DNA of 64,000 nt from Pseudomonas sp. TH43 (GTDB lineage: Bacteria > Pseudomonadota > Gammaproteobacteria > Pseudomonadales > Pseudomonadaceae), in contig NZ_JAEKFI010000005.1 in NCBI RefSeq assembly GCF_016650635.1, positions 1 through 64,000 of the forward strand. Direction: 5' to 3'. The notes beneath the pieces were generated by a model. The model was not told the origin of the DNA. It did not search any database and saw only the letters and a program-made list of their open reading frames with translations. Of the stretch, positions 31,949-43,900 are shown piece after piece. Each line of letters begins with the position of its first letter. Position 1 is the stretch's first letter. A program made the position numbers and the translations under genes.

Positions 31949-34900
31949 CTAGAGACCCTCCAGTTCCGCCATCAGATCATTCAAGCGGTCAACCTTCTCC
32001 TCGGTAATGTCACTCGCCGCCAGTCCATCAATGTACTCGGCCAACTCCTCCACCGTGCTGCACTCGAACATCGCCCGCAGCGGCACGTCGCGTTGCAGGG
32101 TTTTCTGCACCCGCGAGGCGATCTGCGTGGCCAGCAACGAATGGCCGCCAAGCTCGAAGAAGTTGTCGCGCACACCGACCTTCTCGACCTTAAGCACCTC
32201 GGCCCAAATGTCCGCCAACGTCTGTTCAAGATCATTGCGTGGCGCCAGATAGTCGTGGCTCTGCAACTGGCCGATCTCCAGCGCCGGCAGGGCTTTGCGA
32301 TCCAGTTTGCCGTTGGCATTCAACGGCAGTTGATCGAGCCACAACCAGTGCAGCGGCACCATGTATTCCGGCAGTTCGGCACGCAGGCGATGTTTGATCC
32401 GCTCCAGACGTTCGCTTGGATTCAGCGCGGTGTCAGCAGCGACCAGATAGCCGACCAAGTGCTTACCGTTTACGCCTTCCTGCACACCCACTGCGCCATC
32501 GCGCACTTCCGGCTGTTCATGCAGGCGTGCTTCGATTTCACCCAGCTCGATGCGGTAACCGCGAATCTTCACTTGATGGTCGACGCGGCCAACGTATTCC
32601 AGCACTCCATCACTGCGACGGCGCGCCAGGTCACCGGTGCGATACAGACGCTCGCCCGGCGCGCCGAACGGGTTCGGCACAAACACTGGGGCGGTGCGCA
32701 GCGGATCGCTGACATAACCGCGACCGACGCCAGTCCCGGCCACGCACAACTCACCCACCGCGCCCAGCGGCACCAACTCCAGCGCACCATCGACCAGGTA
32801 CAGCAAGTTGTTGTCGGTCGGCGTGCCGATCGGCAAATAGCTGCCGCGCGTCGACGCCATGTCGACGCGGAAGAATGCCACGTCATCCGAGCACTCTGCC
32901 GGGCCGTAAGCGTTGACCAGACCGATGTCCGGGTAACGCAGCAGCCATTGGTGCGCCAGTTCCGGCGGCATCGCTTCACCGGTCGGCAACATCCAGCGCA
33001 AGCCGTCGAGGCTCAGGCGCTCCGCGGCGAGCATGCCCTGAATCAGCGACGGTACGCTCTCCAGCACGGTGATGCCCTGCGCCTGCACATGCACCAGCAA
33101 ACCTTGCGGATCGTGGGCGATGGTGTTCGGCACGATGTCCACACGCGCGCCGAACAGCGGCGCGGCTAGGAACTGCCAGACGGAAATGTCGAAGCTTTGC
33201 GAAGCGGTCTGCGCGATGACGTCGGCGTCGCTCAACTTCAGGTACGGCACCTTGCTCAACTGGTTATTGAGCATGCCGCGCTGCTCGACCATCACGCCTT
33301 TCGGCAGGCCGGTGGAGCCCGAGGTGTAGATCACGTAAGCGAGGTTGTCCGGGGCGCTGTAAATGCCCAGGTTCTGCGCCGAGTTCGCCGCCGCTTGAAC
33401 CTCTTCCCACACCAGCAAGCGTGGACGATTGGCGCAGCTGAATTCATCCAGCAAGGTCTGCGCCTGGCCGCGACAGGCTTCGCTGCAGACCAGTACCGGC
33501 GTGCGACTCAGCTCAATGATGCGTTGCAGACGCTGGCTCGGCAGGCCCGGATCCAGCGGCAGATAACCCGCACCGGCCTTGAAGCCGCCGATGATCATGC
33601 CCAGCAGATCGAGATTACGCTCGGCGAGCAGCGCCACCGGTTGATCCATCTGCACGCCGGCGGCGACCAGTGCATGGCCGAGACGGTTGGCGCTGTGGTT
33701 CAGCTCTGCATAGCTCTGCTGCTGATCAAGGCACGTCGCGGCGATGCGCTGCGGATGCGCGGCAACCTGCGCTTCGAACAGCGCAACGTAGCTCTGCTCG
33801 AGCGGATAATCGTGGGCACTCTGGTTGCACCCGTGGAGCAGGAAGTCCTGTTCCTCGACGCCCAGCAGCGGCAAGTCAGCCATGTCGCCATGGAAACCAT
33901 CGACCAGCGCCAGCAGCAGACGCTTGAACTCGCCGAGCATGCGCTCGATGGTCGATTCGTCGAAGTAACGCTGGTCATAAGACAGGTGCAGACCCAGGTC
34001 ATCGCCCGGATAACACACCGCCGTCAGCGGGAAGTTGGTGTGGGTTCGACCGGAGTCCGAGGTCGCATTCAGGCTCTGCGCGCGATCCAGTACCGAGACT
34101 TCCACCGGGGCGTTTTCGAAGACAAACAGACTGTCGAACAGCGGCTGGCCTTTCGGCAATTCGCTCTGTTCCTGGATGTTCACCAATGGCAGGTATTCGT
34201 ACTCACGCAGTTGCATGTTGCTGTCGAGCAAACCGCTCAGCCACTGACGGACGCTGGCGCGCTGATCGTCCTCAGGCATTTTCACCCGCAGCGCAATACT
34301 GTTGATGAACAGGCCGACGGTGCGTTGCATCTCCGGCATGTCCACCGGACGCCCGGCCACGGTCACACCGAACAGCACGTCGCGATCACCGCTCATGCGC
34401 CGCAATACCAGCGCCCACGCCGCTTGGGCGAAGGTGTTGATGGTCAACTGATGCGCCTGCGCCAGTTCTCGCAGACGCGCACCGTCCTCGACATTGAGCC
34501 GGGTGTAGCGGTCGCCGACGATCATGCCGCCGCTTTCACCAGCGTGTTCACGCAGGAACGGCCGGTCGCTCGGGATCGGCGTGGTGCGCTCGAACCCTTG
34601 CAGGTTCTGCTGCCACCACTGCCGCGCTTGCGCCAGGCTCTGGCGTTGCAGCCAGCCGATGTAATCGCGATAACGCGGCGGCACGGCAAGCTGTGCATCG
34701 CGACCTTCACCCAGAGCGGTGTAGATCTCGAAGAAGTCGTTCATCAACAACGAGCGGCACCAGGCATCGATAAGGATGTGGTGGTTGCTCATCATGAACC
34801 AGTAACGCGCCGCACCGACCTTGATCAGGCGCAAGTGGAACGGCGCCTGATTGAGCAGATCGAAACCAGCCTCGCGCTCGCTTTTCAGCAGCGCTTGCAG

Positions 34901-37900
34901 CTTCGGCTCCTGCTCGGTTTCGGCGATGGCGCTCCAGTCCAGATACTCGATTGGTGTACGGCCCGGCGTATGGATCACTTGCAGCATGTCTTCGCCGACG
35001 TTCCAGCAGAACGACGCACGCAACGCTTCATGACGGGCGACCACCGCTTGCCAGGCCTGGGCGAAACGCTCAGGGTCGAGTTCGCTGTTGATGCGGTAGC
35101 GATCCTGCATGTAGTAGAGGCCAGTGCCCGGTTCGAGCAAGGTGTGCAGCAACATGCCTTCCTGCATCGGCGTCAGCGGATAGACGTCTTCGATGTGCGC
35201 GGCGGGCACCGGCAAGGCATCGAGTTGCGCCTGTGTCAGCCTGGCCAGCGGGAAGTCCGACGGCGTCAGGCCACCGGCCTCGTCTTGCAGGCAATGGGTG
35301 ATCAGGTTTTGCAGCTCGCCGAGGTAGGCATCGGCCAGATCGCTGATGGTCTGCGCTTCGTAACGCTCGGCGCTGAAGGTCCAGCGCAAGAGCAATTCAC
35401 CGCCGTAAACCTGGCTGTCGATGCTCAACTCGTTCGGTAATGGCGCCTGCGGATCGTGGGCAGCACCGACCGGCTCATCCAGCGGACGGAACAACGCATC
35501 GTTGCCGAAACTCTGGTCGAACTGGCCGAGGTAGTTGAACGTGACCGGCGCATGCGGCAGCGCGGCCATGCTGCGCTGGCTGAGGTCGTCGGCGAGATAA
35601 CGCAGCACGCCATAACCGAGGCCTTTGTGCGGCACGGCGCGCAGTTGCTCTTTGATTGCTTTGATCGAAGCGCCCTGCCCGGCAGCGTCTTCGACGTTGT
35701 GCGGGGTCAAGCGTAATGGATAAGCGCTGGTGAACCAGCCAACGGTGCGAGTCAGGTCGATCTCGTCGAACAGGGTTTCGCGGCCATGGCCTTCCAGTTG
35801 AATCAGCGCCGACGGCTGACCGTTCCAGCGGCACAGCACGCGGGCCAGCGCGGTCAGCAACAGGTCGTTGACCTGAGTGCGATAGGCGGCCGGCGCCTGT
35901 TGCAGCAACTGTCTGGTGTGCTCGGCATCGAGGCGCACGCTAACGGTTTGGGCGTGGAGGTTCTGCTGGCCGCCCTGCGGGTTTTCGCACGGCAGATCAG
36001 CGTTCGGGCCGGCCAGTTGGGTCTGCCACCAGTTGAGTTCTTCGCGCAGGGATTCGCTGCCGGCATAAGCCTGCAAACGTGCCGCCCAGTCTTTGAAGGC
36101 ACTGGTTTTTGCCGGCAGCTTCACCGCCTGTTCGGCATCCAGTTGGCGATACACCGTTTGCACATCGTCGAGCAACACACGCCACGAAACACCGTCGACC
36201 ACCAAGTGATGGATCGCGATAAACAGCCGTTGCTGACCCTCAGGGCCGTCTACCAGCAAGGCGCGAACCAGCGGGCCGTTTTCCAGATCAAGGCTGCGCT
36301 GGGCATCGGCGAACAGCGCTGCGCACTTGTCCATCGACGGCACGCGTACTTGCCACAACACCGCGCCATCGGACACCGGTTGATGTGTCGCTTGCCACTG
36401 GCTGTTGACCTCGCTGAAACGCAGCCGTAACGCATCATGCTGCTCAATCACCGCCAGCAGCGCCTGCTCCAGACGATGCGGTTCGAGGGCCACGGCCGGC
36501 TCCAGCAGCAAAGCCTGGTTCCAGTGCTGACGCTCAGGGATTTCCGTGTCGAAGAACCAATGCTGAATCGGCGTCAAACGCGATTCACCGGTCACCAGAC
36601 CTTGCTCGGCCGTCACTTGCTCGGTGCGGCTGGCCACAGCAGCAAGTGTCTGCACAGTCTGATGCTGGAACAGGTCACGCGGGCTGAAATGAATGCCTTG
36701 CTGGCGGGCGCGGCTTACCACTTGAATCGACAGAATCGAATCGCCACCCAGCTCGAAGAAGTTGTCGTTGAGGCCGACCTGCTCGACGTTGAGCACCTCG
36801 CACCAGATCTGCGCCAGGGTCTGCTCCAGCTCGTTGCTTGGGGCGACGTAGTCCTGACGGTTCAGCTCCGGGTCCGGCGCTGGCAAGGCACGGCGGTCGA
36901 GTTTGCCATTGGCGGTCAGCGGCATGCTCGCCAGCAGGATCAGATGCGTCGGCACCATGTAATCCGGCAGTTGCGTCTTGAGGTGCGACTTGAGCGCGTC
37001 GCGCAGTTCAGCCTGTTTGGCTTCGTTTTGCTCAGCAACTTCGGTCACCAGATAGCCAACCAGTTGCTTGCCGCTCGGCGCATCCAGTGCCAGCACCACG
37101 GCTTCGCGAATCGAATCGTGATCGAGCAGGCGCGTTTCGATTTCGCCCAGCTCGATACGGAAACCGCGGATCTTCACCTGATGGTCGATCCGTCCCAGGT
37201 ATTCCACCAAACCATCGGCACGCTGGCGCACCAGGTCGCCGGTGCGGTACATGCGCCCGCCATCGGTGGCGAACGGGTCAGCGACAAAACGTTCGGCAGT
37301 GATGCCCGGACGGTCGTGATACGCCTGCGCCAAACCGGCGCCGCCGACGAACAATTCACCGGTCGCGCCTTGCGGCACCAGCGCCAGATCGGCGTCGAGA
37401 ATGTACGCCACACGCGCGCCGATAACGCTGCCGATCGGCACGCTGCCGGCGCCCTCTTCCAGCACCTCCGGCGCCAGACTGGCCAGTGGCATGACCACGG
37501 TTTCGGTCGGGCCGTAGGCGTTGAAGAACATCGACGGTTTGAACGCTGCGCGAATGCGTTGCAGGTGCTCACCGGTCAACGCTTCGCCGCCAGTGATGAT
37601 CATCCGCACCGGCAGGATGTCGTTTTGCGTCGCCAGGAACTGCGCCAACTGGCTGCCGTAGCTCGGGGTGAAACCGAGCACGTTGATTTTATGCGTACGG
37701 ATCAAACCGCAGATTTCTTCCGCGTCCCATTGGCCTTGTGCTCGCAGCACCACTTGCGCGCCGCTGAGCAGCGGCACCAGCAAACGCTCGGTAGCAGCGT
37801 CGAAGTTGATCGAATAGAAGTGCAGCTCGCAGTCGTCCGGGCGCATGCCGAAGCGTTCGATAACGGCTTGGCAGTGCATGGCGATTTCGCCGTGGGAAAC

Positions 37901-40900
37901 CACCACGCCTTTCGGTTTGCCGGTCGAACCCGAGGTGTAGATCAGATACGCCTGATGCTGCGGCAAGCTGATAAATGGCAGCTCGGTGGCCGGGTAATCG
38001 GCCAGCGCCGCGCTGTCTTCTTCAAGACTCCAGCGCGCCACGCTCGACGGTAAATCACCAAGGGCTTTGAACATTGCACGGTCGCTGAGCAGCAGGCCGA
38101 TACGGCTGTCTTCGATCATGTAGTGCAAGCGGTCGAGCGGGTATTCCGGGTCGAGCGGCACATAGGCGCCGCCAGACTTGAGAATCGCCAGCAGGCCGAT
38201 GACCATTTCCAGCGAACGCTCCAGCGCCAGACCGACCCGCACTTGCGGGCCAACCCCGCGCTCACGCAGAGCCCAGGCCAGGCGATTGGCGCGGGCATCC
38301 AGTTCGGCATAGCTCAGGGTCTGCCCGGCGAAGGTCAGGGCCGGCGCGTCTTTGCGCGCCAGTGCCTGCTCGGCGAACAGGTGATGGATGCACTGGTCGA
38401 GACGATGCTCGCCCGGCTCGATGCCAAGGCTGTCGAGCAGTTGCTGTTGCTCAGGCGCATCGAGCAGCGGCAATTCGCTGAGACGTTGTTGCGGATCGGC
38501 AATCAGCGCTTCGAGCAAGTTGCGCCAATGCCTGGCCATGCGCGCGATGGTCGGTTCATCGAACAAATCGGTGCTGTAAGTCAGGCAGCAACCGAGGCGA
38601 TGGTCGAGGTCGGTGACTTCCAGGTTGAGGTCGAATTTGGTCGCTCGCGCATCGTTGGCCAGGTACTCGACGGTCATGCCGGCGAGCATTCGGCTCTGCT
38701 GGAATTCCCAGCGCTGCACGTTGCACATCACCTGGAACAGCGGGTTGTACGCGGCACTGCGCGGTGGCTGCAGGGTTTCAACCAGATGATCGAACGGCAG
38801 ATCCTGATGCGACTGGCCTTCGATCACGGTGTGGCGCACCTGCTCGAACAATTCGCCGACCGACATCATCCCGTCGAGCTGGCAACGCAGCACCTGAGTG
38901 TTGAGGAACGCACCGATCAGCCCTTCGCTTTCCGGGCGAATACGGTTGGCCACCGGCGCGCCGATGCGCAAATCGGTCTGGCCGCTGTAGCGGTAGAGCA
39001 GCGTGGCAAGCGCGGCAGTCATGGTCATGAACAGGGTCAGACCATTTTTTGCATTGAACGCACGCACGCGAGCGGCGAGATCGTCGCTGAGGTCGAAGCG
39101 GAACAGTTCACCCTGATGGCTTTGCACCGGCGGACGCGGACGATCGCCGGGCAATTCCAGCAGCGGATGCTCGCGACCGAGTTGCGCCGTCCAGTAGTCG
39201 AGTTGGCGTTGACGCTCACCGGACTCCAGCCAGTTACGCTGCCAGACGCTGTAGTCGAGGTATTGCACCGGCAGTGGTTCCAGCGGCGAATCGCGGTCAT
39301 CGACAAACGCTTCGTAAAGCGCGCTGAGTTCGCGGGCGAAAATATCCATCGCCCAGCCTTCGGTGACGATGTGGTGCAGAGTCAGGACGAAGTAATGTTC
39401 GTGCTCGGCGGTCTTCACCAGACAGGCACGCAGCAGCGGCCCGGTTTCCAGATCGAATGGCTGATGCGCCTCTTCGTCGGCCAGTTGCTGAACCTTCTGC
39501 TCGCGCACATCGGCGCCAAGTTTTGAGAAATCCTTCCAGCCCATGCGCACGCCAGTCTCGGCATGTACCTGCTGACGGGCGACGCCATCAACGCTCGGGA
39601 ACGTGGTGCGCAGGGTTTCGTGACGCAGGATCAGCGCTTGCAACGCCGACTCGAAACGCTCGACATGCAACACACCACGCAGGCGCGCCATACCGCCGAC
39701 GTTGTACGCCGGGCTGTCCGGTTCCATCTGCCAGAGGAACCACATGCGCTGTTGTGAATACGACAGCGGCACCGGTTGGCTGCGGTCGACTTTGTCGATT
39801 GGCGGCTGTTTATTGGTGCGGCCGCTGGCCTGGATCAAGCGGATCTGCTCGGCGAAATCACCGAGTTCGCTGTGCTCGAACAAGGCGCGCAACGGCAGTT
39901 CGACGTCGCAGGCCTGACGGCTGCGCGAGATGATTTGCGTGGCCAGCAGCGAGTGACCGCCGAGGGCGAAGAAGTCGTCGCGCAGACCGACTTGCGCCAG
40001 GCCGAGCACTTCGCGCCAGATCGCGGCGATCTGTTGCTGCAGTTCGGTGACCGGTTCGACGTGCTCACGCACTTGCCACTGCGGTTCAGGCAAGGCGCGG
40101 CGGTCGAGTTTGCCGCTGGGGCTCAAGGGCATTGCGTCCAGACGCATCAGTTGCGCCGGCACCATGTACTCCGGCAGCTCGGCGGCCAGTGCGGTTTTCA
40201 GCCGGGCGATTTGCGCGTCCTGATCTTCGCTGACGTCAGTCGCGGTGAAGTAACCGATCAGTTGTGCGCCAACGGCGGTTTCGCGCACCAGCACCACGGC
40301 TTGGGCGACGCCTTCCTGAGCGAGCAAACGGGCTTCGATTTCTTCCGGTTCGACACGGAAGCCACGCAGCTTGACCTGCTGATCGAGACGGCCGAGGTAT
40401 TCGATCACGCCATCGGACGTCCAGCGTGCGCGGTCACCGGTGCGGTACAAACGTGCGCCCTGCTCGCCCAGTGGATCAACGACGAAACGCTCGGCAGTTA
40501 ACGAGGGACGGCCAAGGTAGCCGCGAGCCAGACCGATACCGCTGATGCACAGCTCACCCGGCACACCCGCCGGCACCGAGTTGAGATCGCTATCGAGCAC
40601 GCGGCAAACCACGTTGCCCAGCGGCCGGCCAATCGGCGAGCGCTCGCCATCGGCTGTGGTGCAATGCCAATGGGTGACGTTGATCGCGGTTTCGGTCGGG
40701 CCATAACGGTTGTGTAATTGCACCGCCGGCAGTTGCGCCAGTACGCGGTTGCGCAGTTCGGCCGGCAACGCTTCGCCGCCGGAGAACACGCGGCGCAGGC
40801 TGGTGCATTCGGCGCTCAGCGGCTCGTCGATGAAAAGCGAGAGCAGTGGCGGCACAAAGTGCAGCGTGGTCACGCCGTGCGCTTGCACAAGCTGGGCGAT

Positions 40901-43900
40901 GCGGTGCGGATCGCGGTGCTCGCCGGGGCCGGCAATCAGCAAACGCGCACCACTGATCAGCGGCCAGAAGCACTCCCACACCGACACGTCGAAACTGATC
41001 GGGGCTTTTTGCATCAGCACATCGGTTTCATTCAAGCGATAAGTGTTCTGCATCCATTGCAGACGTTCGGCCAGTGCTGCGTGGGTATTGCCGACGCCTT
41101 TCGGTTGGCCAGTGGAGCCCGAGGTGTAAATCACATAGGCGAGGTTGTCGCCATGCAAGTGCAAGCCCGGTGCCTGGCTCGGCCAGTTTTCCAGGTGCAA
41201 TGCATCCATGACGATAACGCTGACGCCGTCGCTGGCCGGCAAACGATCAAGCAATTCGGTCTGGGTCAGGAGCAGTTCAACACCGCTGTCGCTGAGCATG
41301 TAAGCCAGGCGATCAGCCGGGTAATCCGGGTCCAGCGGCACATAGGCGCCACCGGCCTTGATGATCGCCAGCAGGCCGACCAGCAGTTGCGGCGAGCGCT
41401 CGGCGGCGATGGCCACGCAAACGTCGGGGCCGACGCCTTTGTCGCGCAGGTAGTGCGCGAGGCGGTTGGATTGCGTGTGCAGTTCGGCGAAGTCGAGGCT
41501 GCCACCGTCCCACACCAGCGCGGTGCGCTCCGGGGTCTGACGGACTTGTTCGTTGAGCAGTTCCGGCAGCCATTGCTCAGCCTTGGCGCACGGGGCGACG
41601 CTCCAGTCTGTCTGCTGATCGTGCTCAATGGCATTGAGCATTTGCAGATCACCGACAGCACGCTGCGGTTGCTCGCAAACATCGCGCAGCAGATTGCTGA
41701 AGTGCTCGGTCAGACGCGCGATGGTCGCGGCGTCGAACCGTTCGTTGGCGTAGTCGAATGACAGCGTCAGGCGACCATTACGGTCCTCTTCACTGTGCAG
41801 TTGCAGGTCGAACTTGGCTTCGCGGCTGTGCCACGGCAGTTCTTCGGCGAGCAGACCCGGCAGGCGTTTCAGCGCGCTTAGGTCGCGTTGCTGATGGTTG
41901 AACATGACCTGGAACAAACCTTGTTCGCGGGCCTGCGGGAAGGCTTCGAGCAGTTGTTCGAATGGCAGATCCTGATGTGCCTGGGCACCGAGGGTGGTTT
42001 GGCGAGCCTGCGCCAGCAATTCGCTGAACGGCGTACGCGAATCGACCTCAGCACGCAGCACTTGGGTGTTGATGAAGAAGCCGATCAGGCCCTGGGTTTC
42101 CAGGCGCGGACGGTTGGCGTTCGGCACACCGATGCGGATATCACGTTGGCCGCTGTAGCGATGCAGCAGGCTCTGGAATGCCGCGAGCAACAACATGAAC
42201 GGTGTCGAATCGTGGGCCTGCGCGGTCGTGCGGATCGCCTCACTGAGGCTGACGCTCAAACGCACACTGTGGCGTGCAGCGCTGTGAACCTGCTGCGCAG
42301 AACGCGGGTGATCGCTGGCCAGTTCCAGGGTTGGATGCTCGTCGCCCAACTGCGCTTTCCAATACGCCAGTTGCCGCTCACCTTCACCTTGCGCCAGCCA
42401 TTGACGCTGCCAACTGCCGTAGTCGGCATACTGGGTGGGCAGCGGCGCGAGGTTGGCGGTCGCGCCTTGCGCTGCAGCGGCGTACAGGCGCGAGAATTCG
42501 TCGAGCAAAACATTGAGCGACCAGCCGTCGGCGATGATGTGGTGCAGCGTCACCAGCAGTTGGTGATCTTCGTCATCGAGGCGGACCAGTGTCACCCACA
42601 GCAGCGGGCCTTTTTCCAGGTCAAACCGGGTGCGCGCTTCGTCTTCGCGGATCTGCTGGGCACGGGCTTCACGCTCGTGGGCCGGCAAGTCGCTGAGATC
42701 GATCAGTTGCAGGTTGAACTCGGTAGCTGCATCGACTTGTTGCAGGGCCACGCCGTCACGTTCGAAGAAGCGCGTACGCAAGGATTCGTGGCGTTCGATC
42801 AGTCGCTGGAAGCTGGCGCGCAAGGCGTCTTCGTCCAGTTCGCCGCGCAAACGCAGGGCACCGGGAATGTTGTAGGCGCTGCTTTGCGGGTCGAGTTGCC
42901 AAGTGATCCACAGACGGTTTTGCGCCAGCGATTGCGGCATCGGCTCGCTGCGCGACAACGCGCTGATTGCACCTTGGGCGCTGCCGCCGTCCTGTTGCTG
43001 CTGCGCCACCGCAGCGGCAAATGCACACAGGGTCGGCGCTTCGAAGAGCAATCGCAGGTTCAGCTCCAGACCGAGTTCTTCACGCACCTTGGCGATCACT
43101 TGAGTTGCCGCAATCGAGTTGCCGCCGAGCAGGAAGAAATGGTCGTCGGCGTTGACCTGTTTGACGTTGAGTTGCTCGGCCCAGATCTTGCCGATCAGCG
43201 CTTCGAGTTCAGAGACGCTGGTGCTCGACGCTGCGGTTTCGGCTGCGGTCGACGGGAACACTGCGTAGCTGTCGAGGCTGCCATCGGCCAGGCGATTACG
43301 GCACGCCGAACGCTGCAATTTACCGCTGGAGGTTTTCGGCAACGCGCCCGGATTGAGCAGCACCACCACGCTCGGCGCTTCCTGATAAGCCTCGGCCACA
43401 GCTTGGCGGATGGCTTTGATCAACGCTTCCGGCGGCAGGATTTTCTGCACGCTGCGGCTGATTTCCGCGGCGATGCCGATGCCCTCCTCGCCATTCTGGC
43501 TGACCGCGAATGCAGCGACGCGGCCCTTGCGCACCACTTCCACTTCATTCTCGACGGTCTTCTCGATGTCCTGCGGATAGAGATTGTGTCCACGCACGAT
43601 CAGCATGTCTTTCAAACGGCCGGTGATGAACAGCTCACCGTCACGGACAAAGCCCAGGTCACCGGTACGCAGCCAAGTGCGGCCGGCGTGCTGGACGAAC
43701 GTCTTGGCGCTGGCTTCGGGGTTACGCCAGTAGCCGTGGGCGATGCTCGGGCCGGCAGCCCAGACTTCACCGACAGCGTTATCGGCGAGTTCTTCGAGAC
43801 TGATCGGCTCAACGATCACCACCGCATGCTCTGGCTGGCTGATGCCGCAACTCATGATAGGGCTGCCGTCACCCGGCTCGGCACGGTTTTGCGCCAGCGC

